Below, piece by piece: positions 47,269-59,364 of a DNA stretch of 64,000 bases. Source of the stretch: Bretschneidera sinensis (Eukaryota; Streptophyta; Magnoliopsida; Brassicales; Akaniaceae). A program made the translations under genes and the position numbers. Where the stretch lies: assembly GCA_023935145.1 (NCBI GenBank), contig CM043700.1, positions 137,979,328 to 138,043,327 on the forward strand, written 5' to 3'. Position 1 is the first letter of the stretch. Each line of letters opens with the position of its first letter. The notes under the pieces were generated by a model. That model saw only the letters and a program-made list of their open reading frames with translations. It was not told the origin of the DNA and did no database searches.

Positions 47269-47481
47269 TCACTTATTGCGCAGATCACGAAAATATTTTT
47301 TTGGGTTCTCCTCGAAGTCTTTCCTGTATATGCGTTGATCCGGCTTGCCTGGTGCTTTCATGGTCTTCTTGTTACCAGTATCACTTGAACCTGAAAAAAG
47401 ATGGGCCAAACCAGCAGCTCCGACCACTGCAGCTACTGCTGCACTGACGCTAAAGTTATTTTCCCCACCATTGTTACTCAT
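47269..47481 (-). CDS. Small Ala-rich protein with KTMKAPGK tail, copy 4 (70 aa)
   Basis: MSNNGGENNFS, the hydrophobic stretch SAAVAAVVGAAGLAHLFSG, SSDTGN, then KKTMKAPGKPDQRIYRKDF and ENPKKYFRDLRNK. The reading frame is intact, but G-E-R-I-D is changed to D-Q-R-I-Y in the tail. ATG chosen at 47481. Its upstream (TA)n run is cut at 47,577 by the Tekay retrotransposon, so only about 95 bp of the original 5' flank remains attached. Function unknown. Confidence 0.62.
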   Translation of the reverse strand: MSNNGGENNFSVSAAVAAVVGAAGLAHLFSGSSDTGNKKTMKAPGKPDQRIYRKDFEENPKKYFRDLRNK

Positions 47482-47551
47482 TTTGCTCAAAAAGGTCGTA
47501 TGTGTATGTTGAAGATATCTCTGCTAGTACTTTGCTCATGTAATGAGAGAC

Positions 47552-47573
47552 ATATATATATATATATATATAT
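47552..47573. promoter_or_regulatory. (TA)11 remnant at the TATA position of copy 4, split by the Tekay element
   Basis: The remnant lies 71-92 bp upstream of the ATG at 47481. The continuation of the TA repeat is found on the far side of the retrotransposon, at 56,015-56,055, followed by GGGAATTTCAAGGCAATTCC as upstream of the intact copies. Confidence 0.75.
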
Positions 47574-47577
47574 CTAT

Positions 47578-49417
47578 TGTAACGACCCATCTCAGATTGG
47601 TCACTCCGGAAACAGTGTCATCACATTTTGATAATCACAGCACGACATATATATGTAATAAAAATCTAATATTAACTTATAAATAATTTACAACATAAGA
47701 TGCATGAATATTTACAAATAATTATTTCATTTTCTCACTAGTATGAGGATATTGACACATACGTAGCTTACAGAAATTGAATCCGTCTGATTTTGAACCC
47801 ACCAAACTACTTGTCCAATCTACTACCTGAAATCATTGTACAATGAGGGGTGAGCTTCACAAGCTCAGTGAATTAAATTTACTAAAAGTATTACAAATTC
47901 CATAGTCCTTTAATATCTAACCATTTATTTTTCACATAACCTGATGACAACTTTTCATAATCATTACACATGTTATAAGATTCATTCTTTATAAATCACT
48001 TATTCTCAATTATTGGTCCACCTTAAAACCATCAATTATCTCATAATTGCCTCGTAATGAGGTTCACATCATAAAATCCATCATTTAGATGGTTCTTATC
48101 ATTCTCTGCTTATTTCTTACCATAATTGTCTCTACCTGAGAGACCAAATCATCTATAAACAATTTCATAATAACATACCACACATCAACATTTCAATAAT
48201 GCAGCAATAATTAAAACAAATGCAATTGCATGAATGATTATGATGGGAACGTCTTTCCACCTGTCGAAAGGTTGTTATTATCTTAGACCGACCCCTTCCG
48301 GGTTTTTTACTTTGCAACTTGTCCCGGTTGCCACGAAAATTTCTCAGTATATACCAGCTGGCACGGTGTTCCTTTTATTTCCAGCATATACCAGTTGTCA
48401 CGGTTATTTCATTAGACCGGCTGCCTTCCCGGTTCTTTCATTTTCATTAGATCGGCTGCCTTCCCGGTTCTTTTCTCTCATTTAATGCATATAAACAAAA
48501 ATATAAAAACAATATATAAATTTAAAACACTTAAATTGGCTATTCTGATTATTCTCAAAAATTCTTCTCACCCCAAATCACCTCAAAAAATCATTTAAAG
48601 CTTGTCAAGATTCACCAAATTTCATCCCATATCATATCAATTCATCCATCAAAACTTGTCAAAATCCACTAAAATTTACTCATCATAATTCGTATTAAAA
48701 CATCAATATAACTCATCAATAATTTAGTTTAATATTCTCATCAGATATTTCATTTTTTATTTAGACTACTTAAAGTAAATCAAACTCACCATGTAGCACT
48801 TAAAACTACCCGTGGACTACCTCCTTGCCTTTCTCGTTCTTCTCCGAAATTTCTCCCGATCGTTGACTACCGACACCTTCTGCTATTCTGATAACTTCTC
48901 GAAATTCTCTATAAAATATTTTCAAAAATCCCTTCAAAATTTTGCTCTCTCAACTTTTTTTTTGAACTCTCAAGTGTTTAAAGAAACAAGAAATCAAAGA
49001 AAAATGCAAACAAAATTTGGTACAAAACACTTGCGATTTCAGCTTATGTCTATATATAGGCAAAGTTTGCAACTCTGCCGCTCAACAACTGCATTCTCAC
49101 CATATTATAAAGCTTCCATGTTTCAGAATCGTGGAGGACATAATTATGTTAAAAACATAATTATGCTTACAATTTTGGCTCTTTTTTTTTTTTTTACTTT
49201 TACTTTTACTTTTTGTTTTTTCTTCTTTTCATTTTTTTTTACTTTTCTTTTTTCTGGCACGTATTTTTTTATTACTATTTACCTTTTTTACTAACTTTTT
49301 CTTTTAAAAAATTTATTTTATTCAATACTAATCATTCGCGTAAATATACTATTTAAATTTCATGATATATTTATTAAATTACTTATTGATCCTTATTTTA
49401 CAAATGCAAGTATTACA
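47578..49417 (-). repeat. 3' LTR (element sense) of the Tekay element
   Basis: 1,840 bp; on the element strand it runs TGTAATACT...GGTCGTTACA, preceded by the purine-rich GTAAGGTGGGTAGAAT (49,418-49,433). Confidence 0.88.
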
Positions 49418-49429
49418 ATTCTACCCACC

Positions 49430-52400
49430 TTACAAAAATTTCATCTCCGAAATTTCCTTACTAAAATCAAGTAAAGAGTTTGGAAAATTCTTCCTCATTA
49501 TTTCTTCATGTTCCCACGTGACTTCTTCGACATCTTTATTGCGCCATAATACTTGAATCAAAAGAATGATGTTATTTCGCAAGACTTGTTCCTTTTTGTC
49601 TAGGATTCTGACTGGTGTTAGCATAAAAGTCAAATCTTTCTGAATTTCTATCGCCTGATTCATGATATTATGGGACTCATCATGCAAGTACTTTCTCAGT
49701 AGAGACACATGGAAAACATAGTGTAATTGCTTTAATTCCGGTGGCAAATTCAAACGATAGGCTACGGGTCCAATTCTCTCAATCACCTCATAGGGTCCCA
49801 TAAATCTTGGGCTCAACTTTCCTTTCTTCTTAAATCTCAACATTCCCTTCCACAAGATATCTTCAAAAATACACAATCACCAACTTGGAACTCGAGAGGT
49901 CGTCTTCTTTTAGCAGCATATCCTTTTTGTCGGTTTTTTGCTGCTCTGAGGTTCTCCCTAAGCAGTTTGATCCTCTCAGTAGTCAAGTCTATCATTTTTG
50001 GGCCATATATCTTTCTTTCTCCAATTTCTTCCTAACTTACTAGAGTTCTACACTTTTTACCATATAAAGCCTCGAAAGGTGCCATCCCAATACTAGTTTG
50101 ATACTGATTATTATAGGCAAACTCTATCAAAGGCAAATAAGCATCCCAGCTTAATAAAGAAACTTAATACATTTGCCCTCAGTATATCTTCTAGTATTAT
50201 GATAATTCTCTCTGTCTGTCCATCTGTTAGCGGATGAAAAGTGGTACTAAACTGTAATTGCGTACCCATTGTTTCTTGGAAAACCCTCCAAAATCTAGAG
50301 GTAAATCCAGAATCTCTATCTGATATGATACTCAATGGTACTCCATGTAATTTTACTATATCTGCTACATACAGCTCGCCAACTTTTTTGGACTCCAAGT
50401 AGTTTTGATAGGAAGAAAATGTGAAGACTTAGAAAGTCTATCCACTATAACCCACACAACATCATGCCCTCTCTGGGTACAGAGAAAACCAGAGACAAAA
50501 TCCATTCTCACATTTTCCCATGGCCACTCAGGTACTGGAAAAGGTTGTAATAAACCTGCGGGATATCCATTCTCAAACTTTATCTGTTGATAGGTCAAAC
50601 ATCTAGAGATATATTCTGCTATACTCTTCTTCATCCCTGACCACCAATAATTCTGTTTCAACCTCCTGTACATCTTCTCTAATTCTAAATCCAGTTGACT
50701 TCCCACTCAGCACTTCCTGCCTGATCTTCTCTATTCTCTCATCTCCACTTTGCATCTGTAATAAACGATCAATAATAGGAGATTGTATCACCATATTTGC
50801 CATTAATAATCCTCTATCATTGACATTCAATTGCATCCTCATTCTTCTTAATTCTATCATCAGGCTAGTATTATGGCTCCCAATAACAGCTAATCTCCCG
50901 GTAGCCTTTCTACTCAATGCATTGGCTACTACATTAGCCTTTCTTGGATGATAGTGAATTTTACAGTCATAATCACAAATCAATTCCATCCACCTCATCT
51001 GTCTCAAATTCAACTCTTTCTGGGTTGGTAAATGCATCAAGCTTTTATGATCAGTAAAAATTTCACACTTGGCTCCATATAGATGGTGTCTCCAAATCTT
51101 CAAAGCAAAATCTATGGTGGTCAATTCTAAATCATGGGTCAGGTAATTCCTTTCATGGTTTTTCAATTGCCTAGATGCATAAGCTATAACTCTCCCATGT
51201 TGCATCAACACATCCAACCCTTAATGTGACGCATCACTATAGACCACAAATCCTTCATCACCAGAAAGAAGCACTAACACCGGGGCAGCAGTCAGTTTTT
51301 CTTTCAACAACTGGAAACTTCTCTCACATTCCTCTGACCACCTAAACTTCACACCTTCCTAGTCATTTTGGTTAAAGGTACAACAATCATAGAAATTTTT
51401 TGGATAAATCTTCTATAATAACCAGCTAACCCCAAAAAGCTTCTAATTTCAGTTACACTTGTGGGTTTTTCCCAATTCAACATTGCTTCTACTTTTTGTG
51501 GGTCAACTGCTATCCCCTCTCCTGACACAACATGCCCCAAGAAAGATATCTCACTCAACCAAAACTCACATTTAGATAACTTCGCATATAATTTCTCTCT
51601 CCTTAAAATTTCTAATACTATCTCCAAATGTCGCATATGCTCCTCTTTATTCTTGGAATATACCAAAATAATATCAATAAACACAATTACAAATCTGTCC
51701 AAGAATGGTTTAAACATATGATTAATAAGGTCCATGAATGTTGCAAGAGCATTGGTCGACCCAAAAAGCATTACTAAGAACTCATGATGGTCATAACGTG
51801 TCCTAAAAGCAGTTTTAGGTACGTCTCCCTCCTTTATCCTCAATTGATAATATCCCGACCTCAAGTCTATCTTAGAGAACACTCTAGCTCCTTGTAACTG
51901 CACGAATAAGTCATCTATCCTGGGCAAATGATATCTATTCTTGACAGTGATCTTATTCAATTGTCTAAAATCAATACACAACCTCAATATCCCATCATTC
52001 TTCTTGACAAATAATACAGGGGCTCCCCAAGATGACGTACTAGGTCAGATAAACTGTTTATCTGGCAACTCCTGAAGTTAAACATTCAACTCTCTCAATT
52101 CAGCTGGGGCTATTCTATAGGGTGCTATGGATATGGATGCTGATCTTGGAATCGCCTCAATAGAAAATTTAATCTCTCTATTGGGAGGCAACCCAGTCAA
52201 CTCTTCAGGGAATACATCAGAAAAATCTTTTACTACCAAAATATCTTCTAACTTTCTACCTTCCTTGCTAGAATCCACCACAAATGCTAAATACCCCTCA
52301 CAACCATTCCTCAACCATTTACTTTAGCAAGTATCTTACGTTCTCCCTGAAAATTAAACTCCTCATGTCCGGGTATCCTGAACACCACATTTTTCCTAAA

Positions 52401-54173
52401 ACAATCTACCCTAGCATGATATGCAGATAACCAATTCATCCCCAAAATTACATTAAAATCTGTCATATCTAAAGACAATAAATCAACCTCAAATTCTCTA
52501 TCAGCAATATTAATCACATAACTTCGATAGATTGTTCTGATAATAACCCTATCTCCAATAGGAACCTCAACAATAATTGCATGCATCAAAGGACTAGCGC
52601 TAGCATCAATAGATTTCATATAACTACTAGATGCAAAAAAATGGGTTGCACTAGGATCAATCAATAATCTTGCAGGCCTACTAAGGATAGATATCATACC
52701 CATAACAACATCAGGAGTGGTTTGTGCATCATGTTGGGTCAATGCATAGACTCTACTATCTCTGGACTGAATCTGACTACCACGTCCTCGCTCTGCTACA
52801 GATCCTCGACCTCTGCCCCGCATACTCCCTGATCCACCGCCTCTCTCCATTGGTCTTTTCCCGACACTTCTAGTGTCTCTGTCAGCAGACTTCCCCGCTG
52901 GACAATCTGCAGCCACATGTCCTCCACTACCACATACAAAGCATATTTACATAGGACAATTTCGAGCCAGCTGACCCATCTGATTACATCTAAAACAAAC
53001 CCTTGCCTCTTGATCAAACATCCGGTTACCCCTTCCCCCTGGTGGCACACTTAGTTCTCTACCATAACTCCCACTTCCCATAGCCCGTCTCCCAAATCTA
53101 GGGGACCCACTAGTATTCCTCTGAGCTACCGAAGCAACAGACTCTACTTGCCTCTGACCCTGCACTATAGTTCCTTGTGACAAGGAATGCCCCCTCTGGG
53201 GTGGTCTCCCACCCTGTACACCCATACTGCTACCTCCTCTAGATCCCTCAAATCTAGACCTCTTTAGCCAATCCCTCAAACCTCTCACCTCCATCAGATC
53301 TTTCTCAATCTGCAATGCTTTATCCACCAGTATAGCATAATGCTCTATGCCCATATAAGAGAGTTTAGTCCGAATCTCATAGTGTAATCCGTCTAAAAAT
53401 CTCTTACACTTTCTTTCCTCCGTATTCACGAACTCAGTTACAAACCTTGACAGGGCTATAAATTTACTATCATATTCAACCACTGATAAATTTTCCTGTC
53501 TTAGATGAATAAAATCTCTTTCTTGTTGTGCCCGAAAAGTATCTGGAAAATACTTTGCAAAGAATTCATCGTTAAACTTATTCCAAGTCAAGGGTTGATC
53601 TACCCGTGTACTCACCCTAGGCAGAATATCTTCTCACCATTGCGAAGCCTCACCCTCCAGCATAAATGAAGCAAAAGCAACCTTTTGTCTATCTAACACT
53701 GGTAAAACCTCAAAATATTTCTCCACGTGCCTAATCCATTGCTCAGCTTCCACCGGATTTGCTGACCCCTTAAAAGACCGAGGTTTAAACTTAAGAAACC
53801 TCACAAAACAATCCCCTTGCATCTCATTTACAAATACCTCTCCCTCAGGAGCCTCTTGCCTCACCACATCCGGTTCTCTTCTATCACTTTCTTCTAAACT
53901 TCTCTTCAAATTAGTAGCCCTTTCTTCAGCTGTATTCATCCTTTCTATAGCACGATTAAGGGTTTCTCTCAATTCATCATTCCTACCCTCAGATACTCTC
54001 CCAGCTCTACTGGAACTAGATGCACCATCAGTATGTTCCCTTGAGGGAATTACAGACCCAATTTCCTCCTCTACTTCAGTCCATCTAAAAATTAGAGGTC
54101 TACCACGTCCCCTCTGATTTAGAGTTTTACCTCTAGCTCTCGCACGACCACGTGTCATACTCAGACTCTGCAT
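49430..54173 (-). pseudogene. Gag-pol remnants of the Tekay element
   Basis: Gag pieces are 53,634-54,173 and 52,947-53,615, split by a TGA after GEASQW. The zinc knuckle reads CFRCNQMGQLARNC, with Gln where the family has His. Protease is in 52,311-52,916. Reverse transcriptase (51,349-51,987) has FIDI where the catalytic motif should be FIDD, so the second Asp is lost. RNase H is in 50,603-51,217. Integrase pieces are in 50,111-50,706 and keep the zinc-finger region and Asp in ISDRDSGF. The chromodomain end is 49,430-49,876. Several stops and frameshifts separate the pieces. The element is dead. Confidence 0.92.
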
Positions 54174-54244
54174 TTAAGAATATAATTTATTTAGATCTTC
54201 CATTTTTTAAGTTCTCATGTAGTCTACAGAATCTTAAACCTAAT

Positions 54245-54256
54245 GCTCTGATACCA
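54245..54256 (-). other. Primer-binding site of the Tekay element
   Basis: TGGTATCAGAGC on the - strand, four bases from the LTR edge. It is complementary to the 3' end of initiator methionine tRNA. Confidence 0.9.
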
Positions 54257-54260
54257 AAAT

Positions 54261-56010
54261 TGTAACGACCCATCCTAAGTTGGCCACCCCCGAAACGATG
54301 TCATCACATTTTGAGAATCCCAACACGACACATATATGCAATAAAAATCTGATATTAACTTACAAATAATTTACAACGTAAGATGCATGAATATTTACAA
54401 ATATTTATTTCTTTTTCTCACTAGTCTGAGGATATTGACACATACATGGCTTACAGAAATTGAATCCGTCTGAGTTTGGACCCACCAAACTACTTGTCCA
54501 ATCTGCTACCTGAAATCATTGTACAATGAGGGGTGAGCTTCACAAGCTCAGCAAATTAAATTTACTAAAAGTATTCCAAATTCCATAAATAGTCCTTTAA
54601 TATCTAACCGTTTATTTTTCACATAACCTGATGACAACTTTCTACAATCATTACACATGTCATAAGATTCATTCTCTATCAATCTCTTTTTCTCAATCAT
54701 TGGTCCACCTTAAAACCATCAATTATCTCATAATTACCTCGTAATGAGTTTCACATCATAAAGTCCATCATTTAGATGGTTCTTATCATTCTCTGCTTCT
54801 TTCTTATCATAATTGTCTCTCTCTGAGAGACCAAATCATCTATAAACAATTTCATAATAACATACCACACATCAACATTTCAACAATGCAGCAATAATGA
54901 AAACAGATGCAGTTGCATAAATGATTATGATGGGAACGTCTTCCCACCTGTCGACAGGTTGTTATTATCTTAGACTGGCCCCTTCTCGGTTCTTTACTTT
55001 GCAACTTGTCCTGGTTGCCACGGAATTTTCTCAGCATATACCGACTGGCACGGTGTCCCTTTTATTTCCAGCATATACCGGCTGTCACGGTTATTTCATT
55101 AGACTGGCTGTCTTTCCGGTTCTTTTCTTTCTCATTTAATGCATATGAACGACAATATAAAAACAACATATAAATTCAAAACACTTAAATTGACTATTCT
55201 GATTATTCTCAAAAATTCTTCTCATCCCAAATCACCTCAAAAAATCCATTAAAGCTTGTCAAAATTCACCAAATTTCATCTCAAATCATATCAATTCATC
55301 CATAAAAACTTGTCAAAATCCACTAAAATTTACTCATCATAATTCGTATTAAAACATCAATATAACTCATTAATAATTTAGTTTAATATTATCACTAAAT
55401 ATTTTATTTTTTATTTAGACTATTTAAAGTAAATCAAACTCACCACGTAGCACTTAAAGCTACGTGTGGACCACCTCCTTATCTTTCTCGTTCTTATCCG
55501 AAATTTCCCCCGATCGTTGACCACCGACACCTTCTGTTATTCTGATAACTTCTCGAAATTCTTTATAAAATACTTCCAAAACCTCTTCAAAATTTTGCTC
55601 ACTTAATTTTTCTTTGAACTCTCAAATGTTTAAAGAAACAAAAAATCAAAGGAAAATACAAACGAAATTTGATACGAAACATATGTCTATATCTAGGCAA
55701 AGTTTGCAACTCTGCCGCTCAACAGCTGCATTCCCAGCATATTATAAAGCCTCCGAACATAATTATGCCTACAATTTTGGCTCTCTTTTTTTTTTTTATA
55801 CTTATACTTTTACTTTACTTTTATTTTTTGTTTTTTCTTCTTTTCACTTTTTTTTTCTTTTTTCTTTTTTACTGTTCACTCTTTTTATTATTTATATTTT
55901 TTTTTCAAAAAAATTATTTTATTCAATATTAATAATTCGTGTAAATATACTATTTAAATTTTATGATATATTTATCAAAATATTTATTTATCTTTATTTT
56001 ATAAATATAG

Positions 56011-56018
<8 letters not shown>
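54261..56018 (-). repeat. 5' LTR (element sense) of the Tekay element
   Basis: Aligns with the left LTR from TGTAACGACCCATC through AATATA(G)ATATTA, with many substitutions and indels. Its outer edge merges into (TA)n at 56,015-56,055. Confidence 0.85.
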
Positions 56019-56055
<37 letters not shown>

Positions 56056-56059
<4 letters not shown>

Positions 56060-56252
56060 TCCATGGGAATTTCAAGGCAATTCCTCCGATTAAAGCCTAT
56101 AAACCCAACTGGGACCTCCGCCCCTTTTGTGCTCCTCCTACAACTAGGCCCCATACCCCACTGGTTCTCGTGATTCTCCCTTCCCACACTGATAACAAAA
56201 GCATCAGTCCAACATCATACATGGTATCCCACCACACTGGATCATGATGCTT
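56056..56252. repeat. Displaced upstream flank of small-gene copy 4
   Basis: CTCCATGGGAATTTCAAGGC through CCACACTGGATCATGATGC matches the sequence upstream of the TA run in the units at 26.5 and 62.8 kb. Homology stops at about 56,252, where TTACCCCCAAAATCGGGGAG begins. The Tekay insertion moved it 8.4 kb away from its gene. Confidence 0.85.
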
Positions 56253-56329
56253 ACCCCCAAAATCGGGGAGAAAGAAAGAAAGAAAAAAAGAAAGCTAATC
56301 AAATAAAATTAGAAGTTTGGATTTTACAT

Positions 56330-57340
56330 TTACATTTATGTTATTAATAAAGTTTTTCAACAATATCAGTAAATTTTTTTTAACTAATTTAAACCATTGA
56401 GTTTAGATCCGAACCAACATAAATTTTTTGCAAGAATAGAAAACGAAGAAGTTTTATTAGTTATTATGTAAAAAATTATTAATAATTTTGGTGTAAAATT
56501 TATTTTATTTAACTGTTATTAAGTTATGTATCGTTATATATAATTTGATCTAGAAAGACATTTTTGAACCGGATTTGAACAAAAAATTTAAATTATTTAA
56601 GGCAACAATATTTGATTTATCGTGTGATAAAAATTAGTGGCAGTGATAATTCAGAACATGATGAAACACAAACTAGATTGGTACTAAAAAGCAAACGTTG
56701 CAATCTGTAAGCTTAGTGTTAAAGAAAAATTCCCATAAAACAACATAGGACCATAAAGTGCTAGTCGGTAAGATTTGGAGTATTTTACATAAAAGATCAC
56801 ACGACACGGGTTTGATATATATGAATGAACACCAATATGATTAAAAAGCTTAAGTTCTTAAGTCTTGATCCAAACTCAACCATAGAAGCTCTCACGGGAC
56901 AGACAATTGTGGGTACACAAACGCTGCTCATTTATAGACTCTACTACTGGATGGTATCGTGAGAGTCACACGATCGTGATCAACTGAAACCAGGCTCTGA
57001 TATCACTTGTTAAGGTCATAGTATTTCACACGGCGGGAAATCACACAAATACAAGTTTGATATACATAAATAGACAGTAATATGATTCAAAAGCTTAAAC
57101 TCTTGAATTTTATATCCAAATCATATTTATAACCTATTTTTATTTTTTTATTTATTTTTAAACATGAAACACTTCGCATGTGATTATATATATTTTAACA
57201 TATCAAACATTGAAATAAAGTGAAACCTCACTTTTTTTTTTGTTTTTGTTTGCATAAATGACAAAGTTTGCTTAATAAAGGCAAGGTTGGTTATAATTTT
57301 GTTACGTTTGTACACTTTTTCAGTAACGGACAGAATGAAT
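56330..57340. repeat. Segmental duplication block R2', partner of 32.99-34.36 kb
   Basis: Carries TTTGATCTAGAAAG, GGTACTAAAAAGCAAA, ATGGTATCGTGAGAGTCACA and CGATCGTGATCAACTGAAAC in the same order as the partner block. No ORF is preserved. Confidence 0.85.
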
Positions 57341-57359
57341 ATATCTTTTAGTTTTCCAC

Positions 57360-58745
57360 TTAAGAGAGCAGGGTCATCAAAAAGAGAGCATGCCCACAAA
57401 GCACTAGCCATCACACATTGGAATAAAGTGGAACCTGGCCTTTTTTTCTTCTTGTTTTGCATAATGATTCAATTGTTTTAATAAAGACTAGGTTGGCTAT
57501 AATCTAACAACCCAATAATCATCGGAACGGGATAAAGGTAGTTTTTAAATAGAAATCGGATGCGAACTACACAATAATATACTGTGACTGTAACAATGGA
57601 CGTATGACCTTATATCTTGAAGACTATGATTATGATGTGAGAACTCGTTAGCAAATGTTACTTTTTTCAAGAAGAAGTTTTCTCACCACAAGTCAAAGTC
57701 TCTTTACAATTAGCAAATGTCATTTCTCACATTGTTCAAAAGTTTAAATGTCACGTCGAGTTGTATTTTATTTCGAAATCGTAAAGCTAAAAAATCACCA
57801 TGTCTATATATATATATATATATGGAATATTTTTATGTCTCGTTTGGGCAAATTGCAGGTTCAACTGTTTAGAATCCAAAGTGATTTCGAAACAATATTT
57901 GATAAAATAATTATGAAATTAATTAAAATTATTTTAACATTTGATTAAAAGAACTGTGAAACTAAAAGTTAAGTTCCTTAAAGCATATGCTTCAAATTCA
58001 CACACACGACAAAAGAGAGAGGAATTTGTGTACATATTGCATCAACTGTTATGGCTTTTGTTCTATAAATTAGAGAGGAATTTTCTAGCTGCTACCTCTT
58101 GGTTCCCCGTTTAATCCAATTTCATTCAATTTACAAAAATAAAACATTTGTTTGGAGTTTTCTCTTGCATGGAACTAATTGACATATATGTGATATGCTA
58201 TTTTGTGAAAAATATTTCCTTTCTTTAATTCTACTCTCCTTCAACTTAATTAATTAATTAATTATTACACAGTATTTATGTTATAAGTTTAATTTCTATA
58301 CTTTTGAACTTAATTTAGTCAATGTCAATCCTGATCTTGTCATACAATCAAAATCAAAAAAGATAAAAAAAAATCCATTTGCTAGTAGACAATTTTAACA
58401 ATTATCTTGTTACTTTAGTAAGCTTTTTTGTTAATCAACGGAATGACATAGAGGTGTTTTAAAAAAAATATTTCACTTTTTAAGTTTCGTTTAAATTAGT
58501 CGAAATAGTTGTGAAATAAAATATTAGATTAAAAAACCATTAAACTAAAAATTAAACTCCTTAAAATCATATATTTCAAATTTACACAACAAGAGAGAGA
58601 AACAGCATAGATGGGATTGTAATATACTGCTCTCATCAATACCATTTAACTTATATGAAATAACAAAAATAAAGGCAGAATTCTTAATTTTTTTTATATA
58701 GTAATATCTATTAGTCTGCCTCTCCATCTTCCTGGATCCTCCTCT
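57360..58745. repeat. Segmental duplication block R3', partner of 46.2-47.27 kb
   Basis: Same landmarks as R3, including GCACTAGCCATCACACATTG, TTAATTTAGTCAATGTCAAT and AGACAATTTTAACAATTATC. It leads into the 3' flank of the small gene at 58.75 kb. Confidence 0.8.
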
Positions 58746-58749
58746 TTCT

Positions 58750-59309
58750 TCACTTTTTGTGCAGATTAGGAAAATAATTTTTTGGGTTTTTCAGGAAATC
58801 GTCCCTGTCTATGCGTTCACCCGGCTTGCCTGGTGCTTTCATGGTCTTCTTGTTACCAGTATCACTTGAACCTGAAAAAAGACCAATTACCCTAAAAGCC
58901 AAACGAACAATTCCGATCACTGCAGCTGCTGCAGCTGCAAATGCAGCTTCAGCTAGTGCTTTACCCACGACAAGTTCATTATTTTCCCCAGCATTGTTTT
59001 TCATTCCGCTCAATAAGTCTGAAGCTGCAGCTACTGCTATACCCACGCCAACTTTATGACTGCTTGGTGCTTTCATGTTCTCATCGTTACCCGTATCAGT
59101 TGAACCTGAAAAAAGATAATCAATTACCCTAAAGCCAAACCATCAATTAGGACCAGTGCAACTGCAATTGCAGCTTCAGCTACGGCTGCATCCACGCCAA
59201 GTTCATTATTTTCCTCAGCGTTGTTTCTCATTTTGCTCAAAAAGGATGCATACGCACCTACTGCTATACCCACACAAAATTCAATATTTTTTCCAGCGTT
59301 GTTGCTCAT
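58750..59309 (-). pseudogene. Small Ala-rich gene, copy 5: two fused modules with one frameshift
   Basis: Read from ATG 59309, the first part gives MSNNAGKNIEFCVGIAVGA, SFLSKMRNNAEENNELGV and an Ala-rich stretch, then stops at 59,124. A missing base near 59,131 (CCCTAAAGCC here, CCCTAAAAGCC in the second module) shifts the frame. In the next frame follow VIDYLFSGSTDTGN and MKAPSSHKV, then a second full module ending GSSDTGNKKTMKAPGK, PGERIDRDDFLKNPKNYF. The gene therefore contains two tandem copies of the hydrophobic-plus-tail module. The second module alone is open from ATG 59,076 (108 aa). Confidence 0.65.
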
Positions 59310-59364
59310 TTTGCTCAAAATGCTCGTATTTGTTTGATGAAGTAATGTGTGAGCAGGGGTCATC

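Larger units (their letters stand above)
47578..56018 (-). mobile_element. Decayed Del/Tekay chromovirus (Ty3/gypsy), 8.4 kb
   Basis: The left LTR is 47578-49417 (1,840 bp). The right LTR is 54261-56018 (about 1,758 bp, its end blurred by the TA repeat). Both start TGTAACGACCCATC on the + strand. The primer-binding site next to the right LTR reads TGGTATCAGAGC on the - strand, the initiator-Met tRNA type. Order on the - strand is gag, protease (IDPSATH), reverse transcriptase, RNase H, integrase and a C-terminal chromodomain ([14 protein letters not shown]...[14 protein letters not shown]), which identifies the Tekay clade. The LTRs differ by many substitutions, so it is older than the Tat element. 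It inserted in the (TA)n promoter repeat of a small gene; the target duplication is obscured (TCTAT/TATAT). Confidence 0.93.

Noticed and set aside
48812..49294. 160-aa open frame in the left Tekay LTR
   Set aside because: Phe/Thr-rich low-complexity translation of T-rich LTR sequence. The equivalent frame in the right LTR differs and is not conserved as protein.
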